DNA of 64,000 nt from CAVVYV01 sp963818205. Its GTDB lineage: Bacteria > Actinomycetota > Thermoleophilia > Solirubrobacterales > 70-9. The notes beneath the pieces are model-generated. The model was not told the DNA's origin and did no database searches. It saw only the letters and a program-made list of their open reading frames with translations. The DNA is taken from positions 191,100 to 255,099 of the forward strand of contig CAWFRG010000014.1 of the NCBI GenBank assembly GCA_963818205.1, written 5' to 3'. Every line of letters begins with the position of its first letter. Positions within the stretch are counted from its first letter, which is position 1. The position numbers and the translations under genes were made by a program. This document shows positions 51,533 through 59,890 of this stretch, one piece after another.

Positions 51533-53250
51533 CAGCCGCTCGGGGGCGGGATCTCGACCCCGATCGCCGCCATCCGGCGCTTCAGCGCCTGGTAGGCGAA
51601 GCCGTAGACCTGGGAGGAGTGGTGGCCGTAGGAGACGAAGTCGGAGGGATCGTCGCACTCGGGTGGGCAGAAGACCTCGGCGGACTTCGGCAACAGCTTC
51701 TCGAGTGTGCTGACGACGACCTGCTTCATCTCAGGGCGCTCCTCGCAGACGTCCTTGAGAAAGCGGACCCCGAAGGCGATGTGGCGGTGCTCGTCCTGCT
51801 CGACCAGGCTGAAGCCCTTGTTGAAGCCCGGGTAGAGGTCGTGGTCCGCCGTGTACTGGATCATGATCCGCTGGCCGGGCATCGCCAGGACGCCCTCGGT
51901 GACCATGTGGTAGGTGACGATTCCCTCGACGAAGAGCTCGAGGTCGTCGGGCCTCGCCTTGATCCGGTTGGCGACCTCGCGCAGCGAGTCGTCGAAGAGG
52001 AAGTGCCAGGGACCGAGCATCCGCTCCTCGATCTCGTGCAGCCGGTTCCGGAAGCTGCCCGACTCGAGGGCCATCACCTCGCTCGCCCAGCGATCGAAGA
52101 AGACCGCGTGGCGCATCTCGTCAACCAGCTGGGTGGCGAGGAACGCCTCGATCTCCCCACTCGGCGCGGCCAGCACGAACGGCGCCAGGTCGGCCGTGAC
52201 CCGCTCCTCGCCGACGTAGAAGCTGCCGACGCTGAAGGCGGTGTGCCGCTGCGCCTCGCTCGGGCTGTTCAGCCAGTGCTCCCGGTCGACGCTGAAGTCG
52301 AGCTCGTGGGCCCGCCAGTTCTGGCGCTCCCAGAGCGCATAGAGCTGCTCATAGCTCATCAGGCCGCCCCCGGGGCGCTTTCCTTCGGCCGGATCGCCGG
52401 CGTCGGCCGACGCGCCGTTGGAGCTGACCTTGCCGCCCCAGCTGCCGGCATTCTGCGCCTGCCGGCGCCGCTGGCGCTCCTCGCGCGCCAACTCCGGTCC
52501 ATCGACACCCTCGGCCCGGTCGATCCAGCGCCCGAGCAACGTCACCGGCGGGATCTGGCCGTCGACCTCGGTGAGCCCCAGCTGCATCGCCTCCGGCGGG
52601 GTGATCTCTCCGGCGAGCATCCGCAGCCAGTCCGAGTAGCGGATCCGCACCACGGCGTCCGGCTCGTCTCCGAGCCCGGTCCCGGTGCTGACGCGACCGT
52701 CATCCACGACGACGTGCCAGCGGCCACCGCCCTCTCCGACCAGCTCGTAGCCGACGGTGAAGCGGTGGCCACGGGTCCACTCGGGATCGATCGCGTAGGC
52801 GAGCGAGCGGAAGAGGAGGTCGGGATCGACGGGAGAGCCGAGCCGGGCGAGGTCGCGGGGCCCGGCGTCCTGGGAGAGGCCGCGGAGGGCGAGCGCCTTG
52901 CGGCGCTTCCCGCGCAGCTTCAGCCGCCCGCGGGCGAGCGCACCGATCGGGTTGGCGCCCGCAGCCAGCCTGGCGAGGGTGCGGGCGTCGGTCGAGATCG
53001 CGAAGGCCTCTCCGTTCAGGTCCCCGCCACCGTTCACCTCGCTGACGTCGGCGCGGTCGCCGCGGGACTCGACCCGCCAGGCGCCGAGGTTCTCGAGCTC
53101 GAGGCGGTAGCTGAGTCCGGCCGGAAGGCCGGCGGCCGCCGCCGGCAGCGACTGGACGACGAGACGAGCGGCGAGCTCCGGATCGGCGTCGGCCATCCTT
53201 CGCATCGCCACCGCAGTCGTTCCTTTCGCGACCTGACCGTTTCTCGCCAT
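51532..53250 (-). CDS. SCP2-SCP2-R2lox fusion: lipid-binding domains plus diiron oxidase
   Basis: 572 residues. Residues about 20-125 and 140-250 read as two SCP2 (sterol-carrier-like) domains (GEAFAISTDARTLARLAAGA; DAVVRIRYSDWLRMLAGEIT then QLGLTEVDG). After a linker, residues 300-560 form a ferritin-like domain with R2lox motifs: E348 and V351 in GEERVTAD, E378/H381 in VDEMRHA, Y447 and E452 in VTYHMVTEGVLA, E487/H490 in EQDEHRHIAFG. The Val and Tyr of the R2lox ether cross-link are kept. Likely an oxidase acting on a hydrophobic ligand carried by SCP2. Divergent from the oxidase-like operon. Confidence 0.88.
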   Translation of the reverse strand: MARNGQVAKGTTAVAMRRMADADPELAARLVVQSLPAAAAGLPAGLSYRLELENLGAWRVESRGDRADVSEVNGGGDLNGEAFAISTDARTLARLAAGANPIGALARGRLKLRGKRRKALALRGLSQDAGPRDLARLGSPVDPDLLFRSLAYAIDPEWTRGHRFTVGYELVGEGGGRWHVVVDDGRVSTGTGLGDEPDAVVRIRYSDWLRMLAGEITPPEAMQLGLTEVDGQIPPVTLLGRWIDRAEGVDGPELAREERQRRRQAQNAGSWGGKVSSNGASADAGDPAEGKRPGGGLMSYEQLYALWERQNWRAHELDFSVDREHWLNSPSEAQRHTAFSVGSFYVGEERVTADLAPFVLAAPSGEIEAFLATQLVDEMRHAVFFDRWASEVMALESGSFRNRLHEIEERMLGPWHFLFDDSLREVANRIKARPDDLELFVEGIVTYHMVTEGVLAMPGQRIMIQYTADHDLYPGFNKGFSLVEQDEHRHIAFGVRFLKDVCEERPEMKQVVVSTLEKLLPKSAEVFCPPECDDPSDFVSYGHHSSQVYGFAYQALKRRMAAIGVEIPPPSG

Positions 53251-53324
53251 CGCCTCTCCTCTCGATATTCGGCGCCATAAACGACGCGGCCGCGTCTACC
53301 GGCAGCCCGATTCTGCCAAAAAAC

Positions 53325-53338
53325 TGGCCAGCTGGCCA
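53325..53338. promoter_or_regulatory. 14-bp perfect palindrome between the R2lox and oxidase-like operons
   Basis: TGGCCAGCTGGCCA lies in the 164-base divergent region, next to a run of six A. It is a candidate operator. A TAATAG near 53396-53401 could be the -10 for the TTG-started subunit II gene. Confidence 0.45.
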
Positions 53339-53414
53339 ATTCTCCTGATTCCGCCGGCCGCTCGGCGCGGCAATCGGGTCTCCCGGGCGGCTCCTTAATA
53401 GACTCACGCGCGTC

Positions 53415-54194
53415 TTGGGTCCCGAGACCGCCCACTCTCCGAACGCGGACGATCTCAACACCCTCTACTGGGTGCTGCTTGCGATCGCCGGGATCCTGGT
53501 GGTCGCGATCAACCTCGCCCTGGTGGCGGTGGTGGTCCGGTTCCGCGCCGCCCGTGGCCGCGAGCCGCGGCGGCTGAAGACCCGGCGCCCGCCGCAGCTT
53601 GCTGCCGGGGCAGCCTTCGGGGTGCTGGGCGCTGCCGTCTTCGTCGCCGGGGTCATCTTCACCGACAACGCCAGCGAGGTCGAGGCATCGGGGCCAGAGG
53701 GCCTCCAGTCCGCCGCCAACACCACTGCCCAGCGTCAGGTCAGTCTGCCGTCGGGACAACCGGCCCCGCTGACGATCGACGCATCCGGCCAGCAGTGGAT
53801 CTGGCGCTACCAGTACCCGGACGGCACGTTCAGCTACTACGAGCTGGTGGTCCCGGTCGACACCGCGGTGGTCGTCAAGCTCGACTCCACCGACGTCGTC
53901 CACCGCTGGTGGGTGCCGGGGCTCGGCGGCAAGTTCGACGCGGTCCCCGGGGAGACGAACTCGACCTGGTTCAAGGCCGACGAGGAGGGCGTCCATGACG
54001 GGCAGTCCTACGCCTTCTCCGGGCCGGCGTACGCGGTGATGCGGACCCGGGTACGGGTGGTCAGCGTGACCGCCTACCAGGCCTGGCTCCAGGAGCAGGC
54101 AGCCGGGATCCAGGAGGCCCAGGCGTTCGTCCAGGAGCGGGTCTCGCGGATCACGCCGGGGACCGAAGCGGCGATCGAGGAGGAGGGGAAGTGA
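53415..54194 (+). CDS. Heme-copper oxidase subunit II homologue lacking CuA ligands
   Basis: 259 residues from TTG 53415. Two N-terminal membrane helices (residues 17-42, 62-82) and a cupredoxin domain: QQWIWRYQYPDGTFSYYELV, STDVVHRWWVPGLGGKFDAV and TNSTWFKADEEGV. In CuA proteins the next loop is GQCAELCGxxHAxM; here it is GQSYAFSGPAYAVM (196-209). Both Cys are Ser (198, 202), the Glu is Ala200 and the second His is Tyr206; H163 and M209 remain. So no binuclear copper can form. Overlaps the subunit I start by GTGA. Confidence 0.93.
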   Translation: MGPETAHSPNADDLNTLYWVLLAIAGILVVAINLALVAVVVRFRAARGREPRRLKTRRPPQLAAGAAFGVLGAAVFVAGVIFTDNASEVEASGPEGLQSAANTTAQRQVSLPSGQPAPLTIDASGQQWIWRYQYPDGTFSYYELVVPVDTAVVVKLDSTDVVHRWWVPGLGGKFDAVPGETNSTWFKADEEGVHDGQSYAFSGPAYAVMRTRVRVVSVTAYQAWLQEQAAGIQEAQAFVQERVSRITPGTEAAIEEEGK

Positions 54195-55897
54195 GCGACG
54201 GACGGGCCCTCTCCCCGCACCGGCCCGAGCTGGTAACCGACCGGGTCCCCTCCCCCGGCCCCCGCTGGCTCGAGCTCGCGACCAGCACCGACCACAAGGA
54301 CATCGGGCGGCTCTTCATCGGCGCCGCCCTCTCCTTCCTCTTCGTCGGCCTGATCGGCTATCTGCTGATCCGGCTGCAGCTGGCGGTCCCCGAGAACGAC
54401 CTGATCGACCCGATCACCTTCAACCGGCTGTTCTCGGTGAGCAGCGCCGCCCTGGTGGTCCTCTTCGCCCTCCCGCTGGCGATCGGGCTCTACACCTACG
54501 TCGTCCCGCTGCAGATCGGGGCGCGGGCGATCGCCTTCCCGCGGCTCGCCTCGCTGGCGGTGTGGCTCTACATCGCCGGCGGCGCGATCCTCTTCGCCAG
54601 CTTCGCCTACACGCCGCCGGAGTCGGGGTTCAACGCCTGGCCGCCGCTCTCCGACACGGTGTTCATCTCCAACAACGGCGTCGACGTCTGGATCACCGCC
54701 GTCGGCCTCACCGTCCTCGGCCTCGTCCTCCAGGCGATCAACCTCGCGGTGACGGTGGCGAAGCTGCGCGCCCCCGGGATGGCCTGGCGGCGGCTGCCCC
54801 CCTTCAGCTTCTCGGCCGCCGTCTCGAGCTGGGTGCTGATCGTCGCCGGCACGGTGATGCTCGCGGCGCTGGTGATGCTCGAGATCGACCGCCACTTCAA
54901 CGGCGTCTTCTTCGATGCCGGCGAGGGCGGCGCACCCCTCTACTACCAGCACCTGAGCTGGATCTTCTTCACCGGGTGCTATCTGCTCTTCCTTCTCCCG
55001 GCGATCGGGGCGATCTCGGAGATCCTCCCCACGTTCTCCGGCAAGCCGCTGCTCTCCCGCGGCGCCGTCTCCGGCTCGATCGCGGCGATCGGCGCCCTCG
55101 GCCTCCTCGCCTGGATGGAGAACATGTACACCGCCTCGATCCCGATCGGCTGGCTGTATGGGTCGATGGCGGCGGCGCTGCTGTTGGTCGTGCCGCTGGG
55201 GGTTCTCCTCGTCAACTGGATCGGCACCCTCGCCTTCGGGGTGATCCGGCTCCGCGCACCGATGCTGTTCGCGCTCGGTGCGATCTCGACCCTCTCCTTC
55301 GGACTCGCGGGCGAGCTGATGCACGCCGTGATCCCGGTCAACTGGCTGCTCGCCGACACCACCGACGCCACCGCCGTCACCGGCTACGTCTTCGTCGGGG
55401 GGCCGGTGCTGGGCGGGCTCGCCGCCCTCTACTACTGGTTCCCGAAGATGACCGGGCGGACGATGGGCGAGGGGATGGCCGGCGCCTCGCTGCTGCTGAT
55501 CATCGTCGGCGTCCACCTCACCCTGATCCCGATGGCGCTGGCCGGGCTCGAGGGGCAGCCCGTCGACGTCTACAAGTTCTTCGATGTCCAGTCGCTCGAC
55601 ATCTACAACCTGCTCTCGACGATCGGCGCCTTCGTCCTCGTCGCCGGGATCACCTTCTCGCTCCTCAACGCCTACTTCAGCGTCGGCCGCGGCGCTCGCG
55701 CCGGACATGATCCGTGGCGCGGCGACACGCTCGAGTGGCTGGCGCTCTCGCCTCCCCCGCCCCACAACTTCGACGTCGTTCCGGACGTCCGCAGCGAGGA
55801 GCCCCTGCGCGACATCCGCGAGGCGGTCGAGCAGCACGAGGCGCCCGAACCCGAGCGGTCGGCCGAGCCGTCTGAGAGCACCGAGCCGGTAGCCTGA
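54191..55897 (+). CDS. Heme-copper oxidase subunit I homologue lacking all heme and CuB ligands
   Basis: 568 residues, about 12 helices. Family framework is clear: STDHKDIGRLFIGAA, VVPLQIGARAIAFPRLASLA, LYYQHLSWIFF, ISEILPTFSGKPLLS, YYWFPKMTGRTMGEGM. Yet every metal ligand is replaced: helix II His is S84 (FSVSS), helix VI His is T261 and the cross-linked Tyr is L265 (FFTGCYLL for FGHPEVYI), helix VII His-His is E310-N311 (WMENMY), helix X His-x-His is V396 and G398 (TAVTGYV). Proton-channel Glu is C263. The ligand sites sit between intact in-frame motifs. Enzymatic O2 reduction is impossible; the role is unknown. Confidence 0.95.
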   Translation: MSDGRALSPHRPELVTDRVPSPGPRWLELATSTDHKDIGRLFIGAALSFLFVGLIGYLLIRLQLAVPENDLIDPITFNRLFSVSSAALVVLFALPLAIGLYTYVVPLQIGARAIAFPRLASLAVWLYIAGGAILFASFAYTPPESGFNAWPPLSDTVFISNNGVDVWITAVGLTVLGLVLQAINLAVTVAKLRAPGMAWRRLPPFSFSAAVSSWVLIVAGTVMLAALVMLEIDRHFNGVFFDAGEGGAPLYYQHLSWIFFTGCYLLFLLPAIGAISEILPTFSGKPLLSRGAVSGSIAAIGALGLLAWMENMYTASIPIGWLYGSMAAALLLVVPLGVLLVNWIGTLAFGVIRLRAPMLFALGAISTLSFGLAGELMHAVIPVNWLLADTTDATAVTGYVFVGGPVLGGLAALYYWFPKMTGRTMGEGMAGASLLLIIVGVHLTLIPMALAGLEGQPVDVYKFFDVQSLDIYNLLSTIGAFVLVAGITFSLLNAYFSVGRGARAGHDPWRGDTLEWLALSPPPPHNFDVVPDVRSEEPLRDIREAVEQHEAPEPERSAEPSESTEPVA

Positions 55898-55902
55898 GCC
55901 GC

Positions 55903-56966
55903 ATGAATGGCCCTGGTGGGACTCGCGCCGGCGAGGGCGGTGACGAGCTTCGCCGGTTTCGCCGCCTGGCCGACCTGACCGCGATCACGACCTTCCTCCT
56001 GATCATCGTCGGGGGGGTAGTCCGGGTGAGCGACTCCGGCCTCGGCTGCGGCCCCGGCGGCAGCGGCACCGAGGGCTGGCCGCTCTGCGGCGGCGAGGTG
56101 ATCCCCCTGGTCGGGGACGTCAACCGGATCGTCGAGTTCTCCCACCGCGTCCTCGCCGGGGTGGTCGTCGCCCTGATCGCGCTGCTCGCCTGGCGTGCCT
56201 ACAAGGGGCTGCGCGACCGTTCCTGGCCACTCCGAGGGTCGGTGGCGGCGGGAGTGCTGGTGCTGGCGCAGGCCGGGCTCGGCGGCCTCGTCGTCGAGAA
56301 CAGCCTCCACGAGCTGCTTGTCGCCGCCCATCTCGCCCTCGCGATGGTCCTGCTCGGCATCCTGCTTTGGCTCGGCGGCGCGGTCCCGCGCTCGAGCTCG
56401 CCGCCGGCTGAGGCCGAGGGCCGAGACGCCCGCCCCGCCCCGGGTCCGCGGGCTTCGTCCCTATGCCGCCGTCGCCGCGATCCTGCTTGCTGGCCGCGAT
56501 CGTCGCCGGCGGCTACATGGCCGGCACCGAGGAGGAGGGGGTGAACGAGGTCGGGCCGAACATCGCCGGCGCCCACCTCGCCTGCGGCGAGACCTTCCCG
56601 ACCTGCCTCGACGGGCGCATCCTTCCGTTCGGGGAGAGCCGGCTGACCGACATCCACCTCACCCACCGGGTGCTGGTCTACGCGGCGACCGCGGCGATCT
56701 TCCTGTTGCTCGGGGTCGCCTACCGGCGGGGCTCGCGCTCGCGGCTACTCGGCCTCGCGGTACTCCTGTTGCTGGGTCAGCTGCTGCTCGGGGCGCTCAA
56801 CGTCTGGCTCGGCGAGCACGCGGTGCTGATCGTCGCCCACCTGACCGCGGCGACCCTGCTCTGGGGATGCCTGGTGCTGATCGCCTTCCGGCTCGCCTGG
56901 GCTCCGGCGACCGCGACCGAGGGCTCGCGGGCGCCGCGCGCCGAGGCCTCGACGGCGGCGGCCTAG
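55903..56966 (+). CDS. ctaA: Heme A synthase (CtaA/Cox15), two frame changes
   Basis: About 350 residues reconstructed. Eight-helix protein that oxidises heme O to heme A. All four heme-binding His are present: FSHRVLAG, VAAHLALAM, DIHLTHRVLVY and VAHLTAATLLW; the disulfide loop CGPGGSGTEGWPLC is intact. Frame changes near 56428-56440 and 56483-56491, in the linker between the two halves, must be corrected to join LRPYAAVAAILL to AAIVAGGYMAG. ATG 55903 follows the subunit I stop by five bases. Confidence 0.9.
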
Positions 56967-57951
56967 ATGAGGAGCAGCGCAGTGAAGCAGGGCCGGATCG
57001 GCCGCGGTCACCGGGCGATCGATCCCCCCGCGACCAGCGAGAACGGCGACCCGGCGGCCGGCCAGCGCGACCGGGTGATGCGGACCGCGATCGCCACCGC
57101 CAACGACTACGTCAGCCTGACCAAGCCGCGGATCATCTCGCTGCTGCTGCTGACCACGGTGGCGACGATGTTCGTCGCCGACCCCTCCGGCCCGGCGCTG
57201 TCTGTGATCCTCTGGACGATGCTCGGCGGCTACCTGGCGGCGGGCGGCGCCGGCGCGATCAACCACTACATCGAGCGCGAGCGCGACGCCCGGATGGAGC
57301 GGACCAGCGAGCGACCGCTCGCCAGCGGCAGGATCAGCCCCGCCCGCGGGCTCGCCTTCGGCGTCGCCCTCGGCCTGATCGCCGTCGTCCAGCTCGCGAT
57401 CACGGTCAACGTCCTGACCGCGGCGCTCGCCGCCGCCGGCCTGCTCGGCTACGTCTTCGTCTACACGCTCTGGCTGAAGCCGCGCACGCCGCAGAACATC
57501 GTCCTCGGCGGCGCCGCCGGCGCGGTGCCGCCGCTCGTCGGCTGGGCGGCGGCCACCGGCGGGCTCTCCGCCCAGGCGCTGTGGCCGTTCGCGATCGTCT
57601 TCTTCTGGACGCCGCCGCACTTCTGGGCGCTGTCGCTGCTGATCGCCGACGACTACGCGCGCACCGGGGTGCCGATGCTGCCGGTGGTCCGCGGCGAGGA
57701 CGACCACCCGCCGCCAGATCCTCGTCTACTCGGTCCTGCTGGTGGCGGTCACGGTCGGGCCGGTGCTCACCGGGCTCTTCGGCGACGCTCTACCTCGTCT
57801 CCGCGCTGGCGCTCGGGGCCGGGTTCATCGCGCCTCGCGCTGCGCCCTGCTGGCGCGGCCGTCGCGGGCGGCCGCCCGCCGCCTCTACCTCAGCTCGCTC
57901 GCCTACCTGGCGCTGCTCTTCGTCGCGATGGCGCTCGACCGGGCGTGGTGA
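56967..57951 (+). CDS. ctaB: Protoheme IX farnesyltransferase (heme O synthase), several frame changes
   Basis: UbiA-family membrane prenyltransferase making heme O. Signature NHYIERERDARMERTSERPL, then KPRTPQNIVLGGAAGAVPPL and FFWTPPHFWALSL. After MLPVVRGEDDH the frame changes near 57700-57712 (RRQILVYSVLLVAVTVGPVL), 57783-57788 (LYLVSALALGAGF) and 57830-57842 (LLARPSRAAARRLYLSSLAY), ending ALDRAW. ATG 56967 abuts the ctaA stop; ATG 57078 is an alternative start closer to the usual N-terminus. Confidence 0.9.
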
Positions 57952-58012
57952 CCGCCAGGCCGCCCGGCGGGCGGCCGCCCGCGGGCACCCCGGTACTGGA
58001 TAGGCTTCCGCC

Positions 58013-58123
58013 GTGGACCGCAATCGCGCCAGGGCGACCATCAGGGCCGGGATGGTGACCGCCAGCATCGCTCTCTTCGTCTTCGCGCTCGCCTTCTACG
58101 TCACCGTGCTCTACATCGCGTGA
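58013..58123 (+). CDS. 36-residue single-helix membrane protein
   Basis: GTG 58013 to TGA 58123. A basic N-terminus (DRNRARATIRAGM) is followed by one hydrophobic helix ending VTVLYIA. Its stop overlaps the next start (GTGA), so it is translated with the 86-residue protein. It resembles small accessory subunits of oxidases in size and topology; no homology is claimed. Confidence 0.65.
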   Translation: MDRNRARATIRAGMVTASIALFVFALAFYVTVLYIA

Positions 58124-58380
58124 GCGAGCCGCCGAAGCCCACCGAGCTGATCTATCTGGCCCCCCCCTCGGCGCTGCCGGCCCTGGTCGCGATCGGGATC
58201 GCGGCGGTGGTGGTCGGCGTCTACGCCTGGTGGCCCTACTCGGCCGCCGGTGCTTTGATCGCGCTCCCGTCGCTGATCGCCTGGCTCCGGATCAACCGGA
58301 ACGAGATCGCCCGGATGCCGATCGAGCAGCGCCCGGACACCGCGCCGATCCCGCTCTCGGTCTCGCCGCCGCCGGAGTAA
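58120..58380 (+). CDS. 86-residue membrane protein at the end of the oxidase-like operon
   Basis: Starts GTG 58120. Two hydrophobic helices (about residues 19-36 and 40-56: LPALVAIGIAAVVVGVYAWW, AAGALIALPSLIAW) and a polar tail RINRNEIARMP ending in a Pro-rich segment. Not recognised; it could be a subunit-IV-like accessory protein. Converges with the CBS-domain gene, whose stop lies directly after. Confidence 0.7.
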   Translation: MSEPPKPTELIYLAPPSALPALVAIGIAAVVVGVYAWWPYSAAGALIALPSLIAWLRINRNEIARMPIEQRPDTAPIPLSVSPPPE

Positions 58381-58782
58381 CTACGGAGGCGTCATCGACG
58401 AGGTTGCGCCGGCCGTCGTCCAGCAGCGGACGATGTCGCGCATCGAGAGCACCCCGACCAGCTCGCCGTGGTCGACCACAACCAGGTGGCGAATGCCGCG
58501 GGTGGCCATCTCCTCGGCGGCCTGCTCGAGGCTCCACTCGGGGGCGGCCGAGATCACGCTCTCGCTCATGTAATCGGCGACCCGCTCTTCGTCTGGGTTC
58601 TTGCCGTTGCCGACCGCCCTGAGGACGTCGCGCTCGGTGATGATCCGCGGCGCCGGAGACTCATCGTCGAAGACGATGGCGGCGCCGGTCCCCTTCTCGG
58701 TCATCTTGGTCGCCGCCTGACGCAGGGTGTGGGAAGGGCCGAGAGCCAGGACCACGCTCGACATCCCTTCGCGAACCTCCAC
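58381..58782 (-). CDS. Two-CBS-domain protein
   Basis: 133 residues from GTG 58780-58782. Two CBS motifs: HTLRQAATKMTEKGTGAAIV with RIITERDVLRAV, and WSLEQAAEEMATRGIRHLVV with LVGVLSMRDIVR. CBS pairs bind adenine nucleotides and regulate other proteins. GGAGGAG lies upstream of the start. Confidence 0.88.
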   Translation of the reverse strand: MEVREGMSSVVLALGPSHTLRQAATKMTEKGTGAAIVFDDESPAPRIITERDVLRAVGNGKNPDEERVADYMSESVISAAPEWSLEQAAEEMATRGIRHLVVVDHGELVGVLSMRDIVRCWTTAGATSSMTPP

Positions 58783-58886
58783 CAGACTCCTCCGGTCACT
58801 TCCGACTAGTGCCCTTCGGCGCAAGCTTATCCGACGCCCGGGAGCTCGGGTGGAGAATCTGTGACGGCTATAGGATTCCGCTCCGC

Positions 58887-59624
58887 ATGCGCCCCCTCAG
58901 GGACCAACGTCGGGTTGGGCGGCTCAGGCAGTCCTGGCGGGCCAGACGGCTGCTCGGCGCGGCCGTCGCCCTGGCCGCTCTCGCCGGGTTGACCGGCTGC
59001 GACCTCCAGGAGAACGCGGACCTCGACGAGGGCGAGCAGCTCTTCACCCAGAACTGCGGCACCTGCCACGCCCTGACCGGCGCCGGCACCAGCGCCACCG
59101 TCGGCCCGGATCTGGACGCCGCGTTCGCGCAGGCGCGGGCGAGCGGAATGGATCAGGACACGATCGAGGGCGTGGTCGAGTCCCAGATCGAGAACCCGCG
59201 CCCCGCTAACCCAGACCAGACCGACATCTACATGCCGGCGAACCTGGTCGAGGGTGACGACCTGAAGAACGTCGCCGCCTACGTCGCCAGCGTCGCCGGC
59301 GTCCCCGGGATCAAGCCGCCCGAGTTCATGCCGTCCGAGTTCTTCGCCACCAACTGCGGCGGCTGCCACACCCTCAGCCAGGCGGGCACGACGGGCACCG
59401 TCGGCCCCAACCTCGATCAGGTGCTCCCGGGCATGAGCCCCGCCGAGATCTCGCAGGACATCACCGACCCGAACGCGCAGATCACCCCGGGCTTCCCCGC
59501 CGGCGTGATGCCCCAGAACTACGGCACAACCTTGACCCCCCCGCAGCTCCAGCAGCTGGTCCAGTTCCTGACCCAGGCGGTCGGCGGGGGCGGTGGTGCT
59601 GCCGGCGGCGGTGGCGGTAAGTAG
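58887..59624 (+). CDS. Diheme c-type cytochrome lipoprotein
   Basis: 245 residues from ATG 58887. Lipobox LAGLTGC-D, then two class I cytochrome c domains: NCGTCHALTG with distal Met in DIYMPANLV, and NCGGCHTLSQAG with Met in AGVMPQNYGTT. A Gly-rich C-terminus closes the protein. It is exported and membrane-attached, a possible electron carrier to an oxidase. It follows the oxidase-like operon but is separated by the CBS gene on the other strand. Confidence 0.92.
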   Translation: MRPLRDQRRVGRLRQSWRARRLLGAAVALAALAGLTGCDLQENADLDEGEQLFTQNCGTCHALTGAGTSATVGPDLDAAFAQARASGMDQDTIEGVVESQIENPRPANPDQTDIYMPANLVEGDDLKNVAAYVASVAGVPGIKPPEFMPSEFFATNCGGCHTLSQAGTTGTVGPNLDQVLPGMSPAEISQDITDPNAQITPGFPAGVMPQNYGTTLTPPQLQQLVQFLTQAVGGGGGAAGGGGGK

Positions 59625-59876
59625 CTAGCGCTCCGCCGGATCCGAGCCGTACCGACGCCACTCCTGGATCAGCCCCCAGGCGCGCCAGAGTCCGAGCCCG
59701 ACCAGGACCAGCGCGAGCAGGAAGCCGGCGAGCGAACTGACCACCAGCGCCACCGCGATCACCGCCGCGCCTGCGACCACGAACATCAGCAGCACCCGGA
59801 ACATGTCCGCCTCGCTGCGCAGCGGGTTGCGGGGCCTCTCGTTCACCTGCGCGATCTTGCCAAGGTCGGGCACCAA
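59625..59876 (-). CDS. Small membrane protein
   Basis: 83 residues from a GTG at 59874-59876. Two close hydrophobic segments (MFRVLLMFVVAGAAVIAVAL; GFLLALVLVGLGLWRAW) and a basic-acidic tail GSDPAER. Converges with the cytochrome c gene. No family recognised. Confidence 0.65.
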   Translation of the reverse strand: MVPDLGKIAQVNERPRNPLRSEADMFRVLLMFVVAGAAVIAVALVVSSLAGFLLALVLVGLGLWRAWGLIQEWRRYGSDPAER

Positions 59877-59890
59877 CTAGCCTCAACAGC

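Noticed and set aside
54420..55440. Frameshift errors as the cause of the missing histidines
   Set aside because: The replaced residues lie inside uninterrupted helices flanked on both sides by conserved in-frame motifs; each position would need separate substitutions.
54191..55897. NO reductase, cbb3 or quinol oxidase as an explanation of the odd subunit I
   Set aside because: All of these keep the heme histidines and at least most metal ligands of the active site; here all six are absent.
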